This document shows positions 22,301-35,100 of a stretch of 64,000 bases of DNA, piece after piece (positions within the stretch are counted from its first letter, which is position 1; every line of letters starts with the position of its first letter). This DNA comes from Undaria pinnatifida (lineage: Eukaryota; Sar; Phaeophyceae; Laminariales; Alariaceae): NCBI GenBank assembly GCA_012845835.1, contig JABAKD010000009.1:6548904-6612903 (forward strand), given 5' to 3'. The translations under genes were made by a program, and so were the position numbers. The notes beneath the pieces are model-generated. The model made no database searches and had not been told where the DNA came from. It worked only from the letters and a program-made list of their open reading frames with translations.

Positions 22301-25300
22301 AGCGGCCACGTCAGAAAACAAACCAATGCATTCGAAGCTGTCATGTCGAGGTAGTCCTAGTAATGTTATGTTAGCTTTCCGATGTTGTGTAGAGCATACT
22401 TCATTATATTCCAAAACGGAACGAATATTTGGGGTAACTTTTCGACGGAAAGTCACGCGAAAATAAGCTATAAAAATATAAACTGGAAACGACAATCGCC
22501 GGCGGATATCAAATCATTAAGCGACGTCTCGATAGGCCCCTCACTGGCGTCCTCTCTAAAGTTTAAAAATGAGAGTCACACTTCCGGATTCCATGTTCCC
22601 CTGCTTCCATGCCCACCGCTTCTTACTCTTGTACAGCTTGCAAGCCTACCCAATAATTCAACTCAACTTCCACGTAAACTATTGCCCTGCCGCACATCTG
22701 CCGCACGCTACGATAGAGATGCACCCGTTATTTTCTGAGGCTCCTCGCCTGAGCACCTCTGTACGTGACCCACAAACTGATTCTGAGTGGACTGAAAAAG
22801 CGCAACCCGACGTCAGCGAAACCCGTGGCCCAGGTCTAGGTATACAAAAAAAAAACATGTGGCAAGACAAGAATGACATCCCGACGATTTTGGCTTAAAG
22901 AGCACCACGTCATTTCACCAAAAAAACAACGCCAACAAGCGCTACTATTAATATCACCTCTATCGTCGTAGCACACGCAACCTATTAATGCTAAATCATT
23001 TCACTCAACTTTCAAGCACTTTGGTCCCCAAAGGTGCAGTTGGAAACGGGCTTCTTGAACTACCCTCGTTGATCCCTTCAGAACTGCACCCATGCGTTTT
23101 AGGACAATCCACCACAGGAATCAGTGAGGGGTTTCAAGATAATACGCTTGGTCACGGAAGAGATACTATAGCATTTCTGGGACAACTTATTTTCTGGGTG
23201 ACTTGTCTCCTCCACCGAGGAAACTACCCAATATATTTGGAAGTCCCTTGGCTAGAGTTGTGAGTCGGAAAACATTCCACGACTAATAAATAATCGGTAT
23301 TAATAGGCTCCGTTAGCCGACTTACTAACCTCGGTCAGCAAGTCGGCTGGCGAAGCCACCTGATGGCCAGCCGACTTTCCGACTTATGTCAGGCGAGCGA
23401 AGTGACCCAAACAAGCCCGCCCTGGCCAAAAACGAAAAATGCGCACATTCCTTTCAATAAAGTATGGAAACCAACTACGTCGGATCGTCGGCACCTTCGG
23501 GAAACGACTAACCATTAGTCCGACTAGTAACTTAGTTGGTGACTTAGCTCGTGCCGACTCGCAGCTTTACCATTTTGCGTGTTCTAATCTATTAGATGTA
23601 CCCCTTCAGTTGCTCACGGGAGATTCGTTAATTGGGCGGTGTGAACAGTGGAGCTCCTCAAGCGAAGACCACTACCCGTAGCACTTGTCACAATCCACTT
23701 GGTGTATCAGCGCCGTTTTTTTTTCACGGGTACAATGGTTATTTTCATAGCTGGCGCTTTTTTCTTGCAACCGCAAATAGTAAAAACGACAGGAAAGTCA
23801 TGCAAGTGGATTTCTAGGCGCCCGTTTGCGCTTACTTACCTCCGATAGGCGTGAATTCCCCCCTTCAACCTTGAACAGATCCCCAGTCACCGCCGGACAG
23901 AGGCTCACTACTCCCGCCAGGGCGTTAAGGCCGTTGTCCTGAAGTTCCGAATATACAACCCGAAACGAAAAAGAAAAAAAAAAGGGCGACATAGTTAGCG
24001 GGGGCAAATGAAAACGCCTTTCTGGTGCGAATCTGCTGGCCGCGACGGGAAAGGGGCCGGCGAGCAAGTTGCTGAACAACGAAGTGAACGGTAAAGCCAA
24101 ACTGGTGCACGGCGGTATCCATGAAACAGCTCGGAATTTCAACTCGGGCACGCAGCTTGTAGAGCCTTTGCTCCCCTACGAGGAGCAGAGGGCAATACAT
24201 GGTGGAGTGACTCAGGCGGTACAATGGAAGCGTGCGATCATGCCACCCCCGACCCCTGCTGCCTTATAGAGCACCGGGTCAGTACCGTGGGGATACATGC
24301 CACAATAGGGATAGGAATTTTCTGTAAAAGTGATCTCTGACTGACGGTACTCCTCAACCGAACAACTATTGAAATTATGTAGCTAGAAAACCATTTTATT
24401 TCAAGAAAATTAGTCCTTGCATACCTACCTAGGCCGTGGGATGGGGTTGTCCGTAGGGTTGAACTTCGATATTACTACTATCAAAGACTGTTCTTGGGTA
24501 CGGTGTAGAAGTCTTCAAGAGGGGTTCTCAGAAAAATAAGGGGAACGCCTACGGTACTAACAATAGCATGCGCCTGGGCGCTGGAAAGAACGCGCTTGCG
24601 GCAGCGGCAGCGGCAGCAAGAGCAACAAAAACGCAATCGACCCTAGCGAAGGAGGGGGACGACGACGAAAAATTGTGAGATGACTTCTGTTGTTCATGTG
24701 GAGGCAAACAACCGCGCAGTACGCGCGGCCGTGTCCACTTCTCCGGCCGTTGCCGTAACGACGACGGAATAACGTGCGACAAAAAAACGTACCGTTTGAT
24801 TCATTCCGGAATTCGGGTTTGGGACCATCAAGAGCTGCACCAACGCTTGCGGGGAAAAGCTACATAGAACAAGTGTAGGCTGATTTTGTTGCGGCAGTAA
24901 TAAAACTTTCACACCTCGAAAATAAGACGATCAAGATCACTAGATCATCTAGATAATCTAGATAATCTAGATCATCTACAGTAGATCCTATAGCTGCCGC
25001 TATGAGATGTTGTGCAGGATCTGTATGCGTGGAATACAGATCCAACCTCTGAAGCATGTGCTAGACCATGAAGATCGTGCAGCTTCCACCGGGAAACATG
25101 AACTAGATCAGATAGATCTTCCTGAAATATCTACATAATCAAGTGGGGGTCGATGATTCGTCCGACGTGTGAAACCGGTACAACTGCACCAATGTTTCGG
25201 GGGACAAACTACTTTGGGAATTATTTGAGGCGCAATTTTTGAAGCAGCAAAATGATTGCAGACTATCCCTCGCCGCGCTCCAAGCCTCACACCTGGTTAT

Positions 25301-28300
25301 AGTTAACTCTGTTAGCCGCGTGCGCGAGCTCGCTCTCCACCAACGACCCCCTCCGGCCGGTACGGTCTTGGAAGTGATCCGAGATAGTCATACGCGACAG
25401 CTCGAGAAGCCCGACCTCGCCTGAAAACGCGCCAGCGATAGGGTTAGCGCTCTGCCTCGCATAGGCGGTACGGGGTGATGAGACAGTCTAACCAAATGCC
25501 GACCGTGATGCGCTGTCATAATCAGCAAGGCGACACCAACGCCGACCACCAAACGTTATCATAGCCAGCACGGGTAACCACAACCCCGACCGTCGAAAGC
25601 GGTCATAATTAGCAAGGCCAAACAAATACCGACCGCCAAGTATTGTCATATTCAGCATGGTTAACCAAAACTCCGACAATAAAATGCCGTCATACTCGGC
25701 AAGGCTGGCCAAATGCCGACAGTCGAACGTTGTAATATCAGCAACGGCGACGTTCCGGTTGTGAGAGTCTGGGCAGCAAAATTCTCCTCAAATATTTTGG
25801 CGGGCACCGGCTCCGGGCGAACGGCCTTACGACGTACCGCAGTTAACAAGGACTATCCCCACGTATGTATTTATGCGATGAGGGGGGGTAGACAGAGAGA
25901 CAGACAGGACGCTTGTGCCAAGCGCCGCGTCAACGGTCCGGGCAGCCTTTATACAAGCGGTCACTAGTCGTATCCCACAGCAGTATTAGAGTGCTATACG
26001 TCAAGTTGACACGTGCACTCCAGCTACACCTCCGTTGATTGCCTAGACGTGGACGTGGGATTGTGTTGAGCTTTAAGCTTCATTGTTATCCATCCGCCGG
26101 AGGAAAAAAAAACAAGACCTGCGAGCGACTCAGGGCCATTCTTATCGACGCAAGCTTTGACGAAACTTTCCAATTCCCAAAAAAACGAAAGCCTAATTTC
26201 CAACTAAATGCCAGAACAAAAAAGAACATGGCAAAATTAAGATTTTCATGTTTGTTGCACTCGGTCAAAATTCCAAGCTTGTGGCAGACTTGTCAAAATT
26301 CCAATTTTATGACAGAACCCCTCCGTATTTCGATACAACAACTTTCCAAAACATTTCCAAGATTTTGATCTATTGAAAATAAAAGGCTTCGATAAGAACG
26401 ACCCTCACCCCACAAATCTTCCGGCGTGTCGAACACCATCCCGTCAGCCTGCAGGTCGTATATCTGATCGAACTTTTCCAGCGCGTCGTAAACCATGGAC
26501 CTCAGCGTCAGCAGTGACCTGAGCAAGGGACGAGAACGGACCGCACACGCCTCCACAATATTTTTCAAGTAGATGTTTTCTAAAAAAACGTGGGGGCAGT
26601 TCTAAAGGGGTAAATGCCACCGCTAACGACGCCGACGCCACGACCACCGGGAAATAAGTTGAAGTACATCAGAAAGTCGACGCTTCTATACCAATTTGTT
26701 CTTGGATATAAGGATCGTTGGGCCTTAATATTAGATACAACAAAACAATCCTTACATTTACGACCAGAGTCGTACGTGATTTACGATTTGCGTTTGCCCT
26801 TGTACTGCTTATTCGGCCATGTTCACTGCGTCGCTCAAACTACCAATTCGTCTTGACTTTAAAACCATTTTGCAGCTGCGAAAAAGTAATTTACGCGAAA
26901 TCCAAGTAGTTCGTCTCCAAACTCTTGGGCGCGGTTCAAAAGGGGTCAAACGCGACCACGCGGTGGGGCAAAAACCGGAGGTGGTCGTTATGCCTGATGC
27001 GGACTGAAAGTATGCCCCGCTGCTGCTGTAATACCGTACAGGGGGGGGCTCCCACTATTGCGGGTATGTGCCAGTCCAACATACCGGCACTATTCAGGGC
27101 ACCGGCACTACTGGGAATAGCGTTACTATGTAGAGTTCCAGTCGTGCCAAGCGATTTCACCGGCACTATAGAGGGAACAGGCGCTATTCAACCGGCACTA
27201 TTGAGATCCCGCCACTGTACACTAAACACTTACATTCCGTATCGCCACGCCATCCGCATGAGGTTGGCGAGGCCCCTGTCCGTCGTCGTGAGAACGAATC
27301 GCTCGCCGTCCCACAGCCCCGTCTGGGGTCCCTCCTGCTTGCCGGCGTCGAGCCGCTTGAGGCCGACCTGTTCGGTCAAGTTGAACATGTGGGCGTTGCC
27401 GGTGTAGATCACGGATGCGCCTGTCTCTATGGTCCGTCCGCCGTGCATGAAGTGCTGCTTGACACGTGGCGGCAGCGAGGGGGATGGGGTCGGGGGCATC
27501 ACCGGCATCAAGTACGAGTTGAAAAACTTGATTTTTTTTTTTTGAGTATTACAGCATACTACAAACTTCTACCTGGGTAGTTAATTGTATCAAGTATTTT
27601 ATGGAGTCGACGATGTTGTGGTGAATGAGTAAGTACCTCGCGGTAGTCTGAGGTAGAGACAGATGTGCAGCCCACTGGAGCAGCACTTAACTTCTCGTCG
27701 CGCATGCATCCTACTGCTGTGCATGGTGCACGTCGGATGTCAGGAGCGCGACCTTTGCACAGCAGCAGAGCTATAGCTACCACCCGCTCGCAGCTGCTGC
27801 AATGTTGCTGAATCATTGCATGCGATCGCGTTTTCCACACTAGTAGGCATAGGTTTAGAGCATGATACTCCTACTCATGGCTTAACTCCTACAAGTACAG
27901 GTGTACAGGCGACTGGGGGTGTCTCTATCAGATGGCTGACTACGACAGCATTGCTGCGTTTCGTTCTTCCTTTCTCTTTTAATCCCTTGAAACAACGCCG
28001 CTAGGATAAGAAAAGTGGGCTGCGATGCAGGGGAGCTCCAAGCGCGCGCACAGCAAGACGACATTTTAATAAACTGCGGATCACACCACGGCATGTGCAG
28101 AGACGCATGTACGACGTAGCTGCAGCGACTCCAGTCCTCCTCAACTACATCACAAGATCACAGACGTCATGCACCCGTGTTGGGGGATTTTTAGCAGGGA
28201 AACAATGTGACGATTTCAGCGTCGACCGGCCACACGAAGCAAACGGCAACGCGGGCTGCTTTTTTTGCCATCAATAGGTCAGGGGGTGGTGCTTTTCGCT

Positions 28301-28710
28301 ATACAGTACTTGGAGTTTGGGTGAAACGAGCGTACTGCATGCTCATGCTCACGCTACGTATGGTAAGACCGCACATCTCCTGTGTTTTATCGCTCATCGC
28401 TCATACATGGGTCGCAAAACTGTCGGGAACGGGATGCTTTATTGCTTACATCCGTCCTGCCTCCAGGTTTGCTTGCGCTGTCGAAGACCACAATCCCTAC
28501 CGCGTCTCCCAGAGCTTCTCGTAGGAAATAAGAAGCCGTCGAGCCTCCGATGCCGGCTCCAATGACAGCCACAGACCACATCTCGGGAAACCCAGCCCGA
28601 AGCAGGTGGCATCGGCACAGGAAGCACACCAGGGAAAACGCCAGCAGGCTAATACTGCTTCTGGGACGAGTGCTACTGCTGCTGTTGTTGCTATCGCCCG
28701 AAAACATCAT
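17262..28710 (-). CDS. Prenylcysteine oxidase/lyase-like FAD protein
   Basis: The family oxidatively cleaves the thioether bond of prenylcysteine, using FAD and oxygen, to recycle the products of prenyl-protein breakdown; animal PCYOX1 is lysosomal. Ten exons (minus strand): 28450-28710, 27234-27457, 26409-26518, 25293-25420, 23840-23938, 21819-22001, 21229-21467, 20455-20560, 19518-19595, 17262-17405. All borders are GT-AG and all phases close, giving 523 codons plus stop; human PCYOX1 has 505 residues. The start chosen is ATG 28710; an in-frame ATG at 28785 is possible. Exon 1 has a hydrophobic stretch (SLLAFSLVCFLC) as signal peptide or anchor, then the Rossmann motif VAVIGAGIGGSTA and PGGRT. 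Other landmarks: WRYGM/SLLTLRSM across exons 2-3, LAHAANRVNYNQ (exon 4), LFKVEGGN (exon 5), FDAVVIAAPL (exon 6), EISAIAAKNAAL (exon 10). The exon 2 acceptor (27454 or 27457) and the exon 7 acceptor are the least certain. Confidence 0.87.
18419..18700. mobile_element. MITE-A, copy 2 (PCYOX intron 9)
   Basis: It begins TGCTGCGATAGAGGT and carries the family landmarks TGACGGGGTTCCTTAA, ATCGTCGGG, CGCCATGGGA and TTTCTCCAAAATAAATCAG. The right end is degraded. It lies in the last intron of the PCYOX-like gene. Confidence 0.7.
19345..19390. repeat. (CT)n microsatellite
   Basis: About 19 CT dinucleotides, in intron 9 of the PCYOX-like gene, about 130 bp from the exon 9 donor. The Ser/Leu and Arg/Glu open frames across it are artefacts of the repeat. 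Confidence 0.9.
19725..19920. repeat. Two-copy direct repeat of about 75 bp
   Basis: GTATGGACGACGCGAAACAT followed by CAGGC-GCCCGG and a GATG-GTCTA block occurs at 19732 and again at 19850. It lies in intron 8 of the PCYOX-like gene. Confidence 0.7.
22704..22976. mobile_element. MITE-A, copy 3 (PCYOX intron 5)
   Basis: Left end GCTACGATAGAGATG, right end ACCTCTATCGTCGTAGCAC: clear TIRs about 270 bp apart, as in the copy at 8340. The internal sequence is more diverged. It lies in intron 5 of the PCYOX-like gene. Confidence 0.7.
24925..25000. repeat. ATCTAGAT palindromic tandem repeat
   Basis: Units of AGATCATCTAGATAATCTAG repeat several times and can form cruciforms. They lie in intron 4 of the PCYOX-like gene. 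Confidence 0.6.
25494..25755. repeat. Tandem repeat of about 43 bp, six copies (PCYOX intron 3)
   Basis: The unit resembles CCGACCGTCAAATGCTGTCA then TAATCAGCAAGGCCAACCAA. Copies are about 70-85% alike by eye. The array begins about 75 bp beyond the exon 4 acceptor, within intron 3. Confidence 0.75.
27045..27215. repeat. Short CCGGCACTATT tandem repeat
   Basis: Degenerate units of about 22 bp around ACCGGCACTATT lie in intron 2 of the PCYOX-like gene, next to the exon 2 donor. A related run lies at about 21110-21205 in intron 7. Confidence 0.6.
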
Positions 28711-29178
28711 CAGGTGTCTGTTGACAACGTTTGAATTGCTGCCATAAAAATGTGAGCTTGTATCGTTGTTCGCTGGATAGTGCAATAGTTTGCAAACACA
28801 GTGTCGCAGAACTCCAGCAGGATATGCACAGAACCGAGCACGTAGCCAGTAATCACCACCGCTTACACCAAAGATGCAGTGTCAGCAAGGGGCAGGACGT
28901 ATGGTTTGAGGCAATAAGGAACAAGACAAGAAGAGGACTTTAGAGGACTCCAAACTTCGTTTTTGCGCCGCATTTTAGGGGAGGAATTAAGCATGATCCC
29001 GCATCAAAAACGCCATTTGGTGGTACCTTTTCAACAATGAGCCTCTGGCCTCGCCTCTGCTACATGTCAACTCCCACCAGCTCGCTTCTCCCAAGCGTTG
29101 GCTGTGCCCTCCCTATCCCAAAGCGACAACTACCCCAGACACTACTCGGAGTGTTTTGCTGTTGTGAAACGATCCAAG
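28711..29178. promoter_or_regulatory. Divergent promoter region between PCYOX-like gene and HSP90C
   Basis: The two start codons (28710 on the minus strand, 29179 on the plus strand) are about 470 bp apart and point away from each other, so both promoters and 5' UTRs must lie here, or upstream exons exist. I cannot see a convincing TATA box or heat-shock element. Confidence 0.4.
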
Positions 29179-32100
29179 ATGGCAGCAGCAGCCACTCGGG
29201 CTTGCGCCGCTTTCCTGAGCCTCTCCCTGGTATGCCACCACACGTCGGCCTTCACTGGCGGCGTGGTGCGTCCACGTGCTGCCACCTCCTCCTCTAGCCT
29301 CTCGCGCACGGTAGCACCATGCACAAGCACCATACCCAGTTTGCAGCACCGGGAGGAGTACACCAGTGCCTGGTTGACCGGGCGAAGGGATAGCGGTGCC
29401 AGGCGGTCAAGCAACGCGGCGGCCTTGCGGATGTCGGAGACCGCTGAAGAAGTCGCAGTCCAGGAAGGGGAAGAGCGGTACGAGTTCCAGGCAGAAGTGG
29501 GGAGGGTGATGGACATCATCATCAACTCGCTGTACTCCAACAGGGATGTCTTCCTGAGGGAGCTAATATCTAACGCTGCGGATGCTTGCGACAAGAAGAG
29601 GTTTCTCGCTGTTACTGAGCAAGAGGGGGAGGGGCCGGATGACGTCACGGAGTACCGCATCCGCGTCCGGGCTGACAAGGTATGTCGGTCGGTCAGGAGG
29701 TCTTGTCTTAGACCTCTCGCTTTTGCCTCGCCTTGCCTCGCCATGTCGCTTCGCGTTGCTGCTTCGCGTTGTTGCTTCGCGTTGCTGCTTCGCGTTGCTG
29801 CTTCGCGTTGCTGCCTGGCCTTGCTCTCCCCGTCGCCATATGGGTAGGTTCATGGTCGACTGCTGGAGGATAAGGGGTGGTGATATTAATATTTGACAAA
29901 AATTAGCACCTCTTGGCAGCTTTGTTGTGTTGAACGTTGAACTTTCAAGTTGATGCTACGTGGCAGTTCGTGGTTGCGCTGTGCACGAGCAGACGAGCAC
30001 CCGGCGACGAGGTATAGGCAGGGACAGGTACTGTTTGCACCGGCCGCGCCAGGTAAAGCTCGGCGTCTATCTGGCCAAAGCTTCCACCTCGTATGTGGAA
30101 GCGGAGGAGACTATCTTTGGCGTCGTGAAAAATTGGTGTTGGAGCCATTCTGTGCTATCTGTGTGTTTCGTTGTTTGAGTGTTCTGGAACATGATATGGA
30201 CGGTTGGGAGAGCGCCTCAGGGGCTTTGTTCGGTGTCGTTGTGAATGTTTTCTGGATCGCATGGGCTTGTTCATGAGCTGCTGCGTTCTGTCCTGTAGGC
30301 AGTCAAGTTGACGATTACTTAATTAAGAGCTGGAGATATGGCTGCTCTGTGTAGAGTAGAATGCCGGCTCGTCAAGGCAGACACCGCTGGTTGACGGCTG
30401 TCTTCGTTATTCGTTCTAGAACATTTCGACAAATACACAGCACATTCGACTCAGAGAACCTGACCGATGCGTGTCATGATCTGATGGCTGATCAGAGCAT
30501 ACTACAAATAGTAGGTTACGTTACCCTGGGTTAACGCGTGTTCTTTTGGGTGCATTGCATTGCCGAATCGTACAGAGTACTTGCTGTATTTGCAGTGTTT
30601 ATCTCTTTCTCGTAGTTCGTGACCTCATAGTATAGTTCGTCTCTGTAGGAGGCATCGGCACGGACACTGCTTGTGCTTTGTGTAGATGGGTGCAAATATT
30701 ACTTTCAAGTTCAATGTGAAGAGCACACACATGTATTGCCGGTACGTGTTGAACGTGTAACATGTATCAGGTACCTCGTATATACTTCTCTGTACACGCT
30801 CCTGTACTACAATCATGCCCTTTACAACCGAAGTACTCGTAAAGCAATAGTAAAAGCTCTCATGTGTTACACGAAGTTTATTGTAATACTAGAGTCATCG
30901 CATGTACCATGTACAGCGCCGTATAGCAGATATTAGTAGTAGTCATACGTATTCAACCTCCTGAAAAAGAACAAACTGCTGGACAGGTGCCAGGTACCTG
31001 ATACATGGTCCAAGTGCCCCGCTCGGTGGCGACTGACGCCGCCCGCTACGCTCGCGCAGGGAAGAATACAAGTAAATCTGAACGAGGCAAGAGCTACTTG
31101 TGCAAAGCTGATTGCCCTGTGCTGTGCTCTGTGCTTGTTGGCGATGTCACGTTCTGATTTCGGCAGGCAGATCGGCACCTATATATAGCCACTCTGTTTC
31201 CCGAGTTGTACAGTCGCGCTCCTCGCAACTGGAAGGTGGTCGCACCGGGCAAGGCCCGTACTACCTACCGCCTGCGAGGTTTTGCCGAGCCGTGCAGACC
31301 CATAGCAGCCCATTTGTTTCTGTTTTTTCTCGCTCTTCTGCTGTCCTGCTGCATCATCACGCAGGACTCCATGCCCCGTACTTGTGGCAGTCAAGGTACA
31401 ACAGCAGCCGCGCTGTCATGTATATATGTGTATGATATAGCAACATTGACGTTTTGTCAGCAGGTACAGCATCTGACAGCATACGCTTGAAGTTGTGAAG
31501 TGATCTTGAGGCACTGCTGCTGTAGATTCCACACACACTACTTTGACGCCTCACGGAGAAAGAACCAGTACTCCGGCGAGTCGTCGTTCACGTATCGTGC
31601 TTTGTGTCTTGTGTCGTCCTGACTCTGTAGTTTATGCGGTCTCCGCTGTGCTCGGCATGTGTTTGACCAACATTTCAATTGCAACACTCCGTCTCGCAGG
31701 ACGCCAAGACGTTGATCATTGAGGACTCGGGTGTCGGCATGACCAAGGAAGAGCTTAAGAACAACCTGGGAAAGATTGCCGAGTCCGGGACTGCCAAGTT
31801 CATGGATGCCATCAAGCAGGCAAGCCGAATAAGATACGACCTCGCTCGCGCGATGTTTCGTGTGCACAGGGAGGATTGGGGACGGAATTGTATTGGCAAG
31901 GTTGACCCCATAAGTGTACGCATGTTTTTTTGGGACAGATTACATGGGGTTAGTGCAAGAAGGGTTAAGGTAACGTTCATCCTTGCATTGATTCGTCCAG
32001 CACGAAACTATAACAAACTTGGGTATCCTATCATGCATACCGGTGTACGGCACCCTGTAGCACAGTATTTTCGTACTATTAATAGTTGATTCCAACAGCT

Positions 32101-35100
32101 CTATTTTCGAAAACTTGACATCGCGTACACTTCCTGCGCACTTGCTTGCACACTGCTCGTGCATCGTACAAGATGGCGCCCTACACTCTAAATTGCCGCA
32201 ACCTTGTCAATGTTGATGTGCCCGTCCCGGTACTCTGTTTTACAGCAGTACGAATAATAATGATTGCGTCGCATGCACTCCTCGCGTTTCTCGCGTTTTC
32301 GTTCGCCAGGGCGAGTCTGACGTGTCGCTCATTGGCCAGTTCGGCGTGGGCTTCTACTCCGGGTTCCTTGTGGCGGACAAGATAACCGTGTACACCAAGA
32401 GCTGCCAGTCAGCTGACGCACCGCAGGTTAGACACAAAATCGCGGCAGTCAGTGTGTACCGTCGGGGCACGGTCAGGGTAACCAGTGTATCGTTTCCGTG
32501 CCATGGCGCGCAATTCTGAACATGTAACGGGAGGGTGCTGGTGTTGGTGTCGCCCATGTCTGATGTTGATGTTTGTGCTGAGTGCGGGTGGTGTGTTACT
32601 TTGATTCTATTTTGTGTGGCTTTGTGACAGAAAACGGACTCTAGCGCTCTCTAAAGAAGAGTATTGGCTCCTGTGGGGATCGTCCAATCGTAGCCGTTTG
32701 CGGTGTCGAGCCCTTTTGCATCACGGTGAAATGCTCTGCTTGCATCGTGATCGATTTTGTGTCTGCGCGTGCAGCACAAGTGGGAGCCGACAAGCAATAA
32801 CTATTTAAGCCCTATGGGGCCCACCAAAACGACCAGAGCTGAAGTGAGAGGTGCTGCCTTATCAGCAGTCAGTCAGTGTTACCGTGCAGCAGTTCGAGTC
32901 GTATCGTACTGCGCGCATGTCGAGCAACTCCTTGGGTTGCATCTCGGAGAGTAATTGACCATTCCTTAGCCCATCATCCTGTGTTGATTCGTGTGGTCGA
33001 TGCTGCAATCGTCAATTTTATCACTTTATTCTAACAACGTCAGCTGTGAGTTCGACGAATTAGGGATTTTTTTTTTGGTCAATCTCGTCCCTTTGAAGTC
33101 TCAGGTCAGCCATCTAGTCTAGTCCAGCCAGCTCACAGCCTGAGTTTCCGTCCAATTTTGTGTCGTTACGTGCAGTACAAGTGGGAGTCGCAGCAGAGCA
33201 ACGCCTACACCATCAAGGAGGACAACACCGAGCCGCTCGAGGGTAGCGGCACCCGCATTGTGCTGCACCTCAAGGAGGACAGCGAGGAGTACCTGGACGA
33301 CTTCAAGGTAAGCCCCATCACACCGCACCGCACGCGTCCCTTTGGCTCTGCCACTGCTGACAATGGTGCTTATTATGCTGCTGTTGCTGTAATGTGTAGT
33401 GTCGATTAATTCACGGCTTTTCAGCTGAGATCGGGGATTTCGCCGAAACTCATATTTGCAAGCTGTTTTTGATACTTGCATCGCTCGTGCTTCGGGGTTT
33501 GTGTTATGGTGTTGTGTTGTTATGTTTTGTTGAGGTTGCAAAATCGTTGCCCCTTCCCCGTGTCTTCCGTCCTCAGATCAAGGAGCTCAGCACTCGCTAC
33601 TCCGAGTTCATCTCCTTCCCGATCGAGGTCTGGGCCGAGAAGACCTCGTACGACCAGGTGCCGGACACCTCCGCCGAGGTGGCCGAGGGCGAGGAGCCGA
33701 AGATGAAGACCGTTACCCGCACCGCCATGGAATGGGAGGTATGTCTTTGAACGCGACGGGGTGCGGATGGGGTATGGAGCCGGGGGGGGGGAGCGTACTC
33801 ATTTGTTGCTTGCCTTAGTCATTTGACCATTGACCACTGGAGATTATCGAGTTGGGTGCTGAACGTACTGTTGTTAATATTTAAAATTTCTATTTTTGTA
33901 TCATTTGTAGTGCTTATTGTTTCTCCCTTGTTCTGGACCCGCAGCGCATGAACAAAATGAAACCCATCTGGATGCGCAGCCCGAGGGAAGTGACAGACGA
34001 GGAGTACGCCGAGTTCTACAAGTCCACCTTCAAAGCATGGGACGAGGTCGCCGCGCACACTCACTTCTCCTTGGAGGGGCAGGTCGAGTTCCGCGCCCTG
34101 CTCTTCGTGCCCAGCGTCCTCCCGTACGAGCTGAGCCGCAACATGTTCGACGAGACGAGCCGCAACATGCGTCTGTACGTGAAGCGCGTATTCATCAACG
34201 ATAAGTTTGAGGAGCTGCTTCCCCGGTGGCTAATGTTCCTGCGTGGTGTGGTGAGTTTTGTGATTTCTCTTGTGTAAGGTGGTGTTGGGTCCGTTGGCTG
34301 AATTATTGCGGGGGGCGCGAGCTACGGCAGAGGTAGGCAATTTTGAGGCATTTTTTTTTTTCTGAAGCGCGAGGCTGCCGATAACCCTAAGATCGTCGTA
34401 ATTTCGTTCTTGTTTGAACTGCTGTGGATATTTTTCATGCCTACTCTTAGTGCCATGGATTTGGTCATCGGGTTGTCCTTTCAATTTACCTCAAAAATAC
34501 GTTTTTTGCGGCGAGGTACGAATAGTAGTACTGTAATTACTAAAGAGCTCCTCAGGCGAGTAGCCTCAGAAACGAAATTGTGCAGCAGAGCTTACCACTT
34601 ATTCGAGAAAATGGTTGACGCACACTGTGTACGAGACGAAGAGGGTTTCGCCCTAAATTGGTTGGCTGCGTTTCATTGGGTTAGGGTTAGGGTGTATCTA
34701 ATGTAGAGAGTATGTCAACCATTTTCTCGAATGTGGTAAGGTACCCTCAAATCGTGCGCCTTTACCGTGGCACGTGTCGGAGGTGGTAGCGGTGGTGGTG
34801 GTGGTGACGCGCGTACCACGAACCAACGACAAGTTTTGAGAAGCTGCTCCCGCGGTGACTTACTGTCCTTGCGTGATGTGGTGAGCTTTGTTTTGCTTGT
34901 TTCTGCTGTACAAGGTGTGGTGTTGGGTCGTGTATAGTGGTGATGGTGGCGGTGGTAGGGGTGGTTGAGCCTATATTCGCCGACAAGATTTAGGAGGTGC
35001 TCCGGTGTGTTGGCTCATGTTTCTGCATGGTGCCGTGAGTTTTGTCTGTCTTCCTGCTGTTGTTTTGGTGCTGGCGGGTAGAGTGTTTCACGGGTGTGGG

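Noticed and set aside
25494-25755. Regularly spaced repeats that look like a CRISPR array
   Set aside because: The units are directly tandem with no unique spacers and lie in an intron of a eukaryotic gene.
31820-32089. HSP90C exon 2 continuing past 31819 ([12 protein letters not shown]...)
   Set aside because: These residues do not occur in Hsp90 proteins, whereas the GC donor at 31820 restores the conserved join to [10 protein letters not shown].
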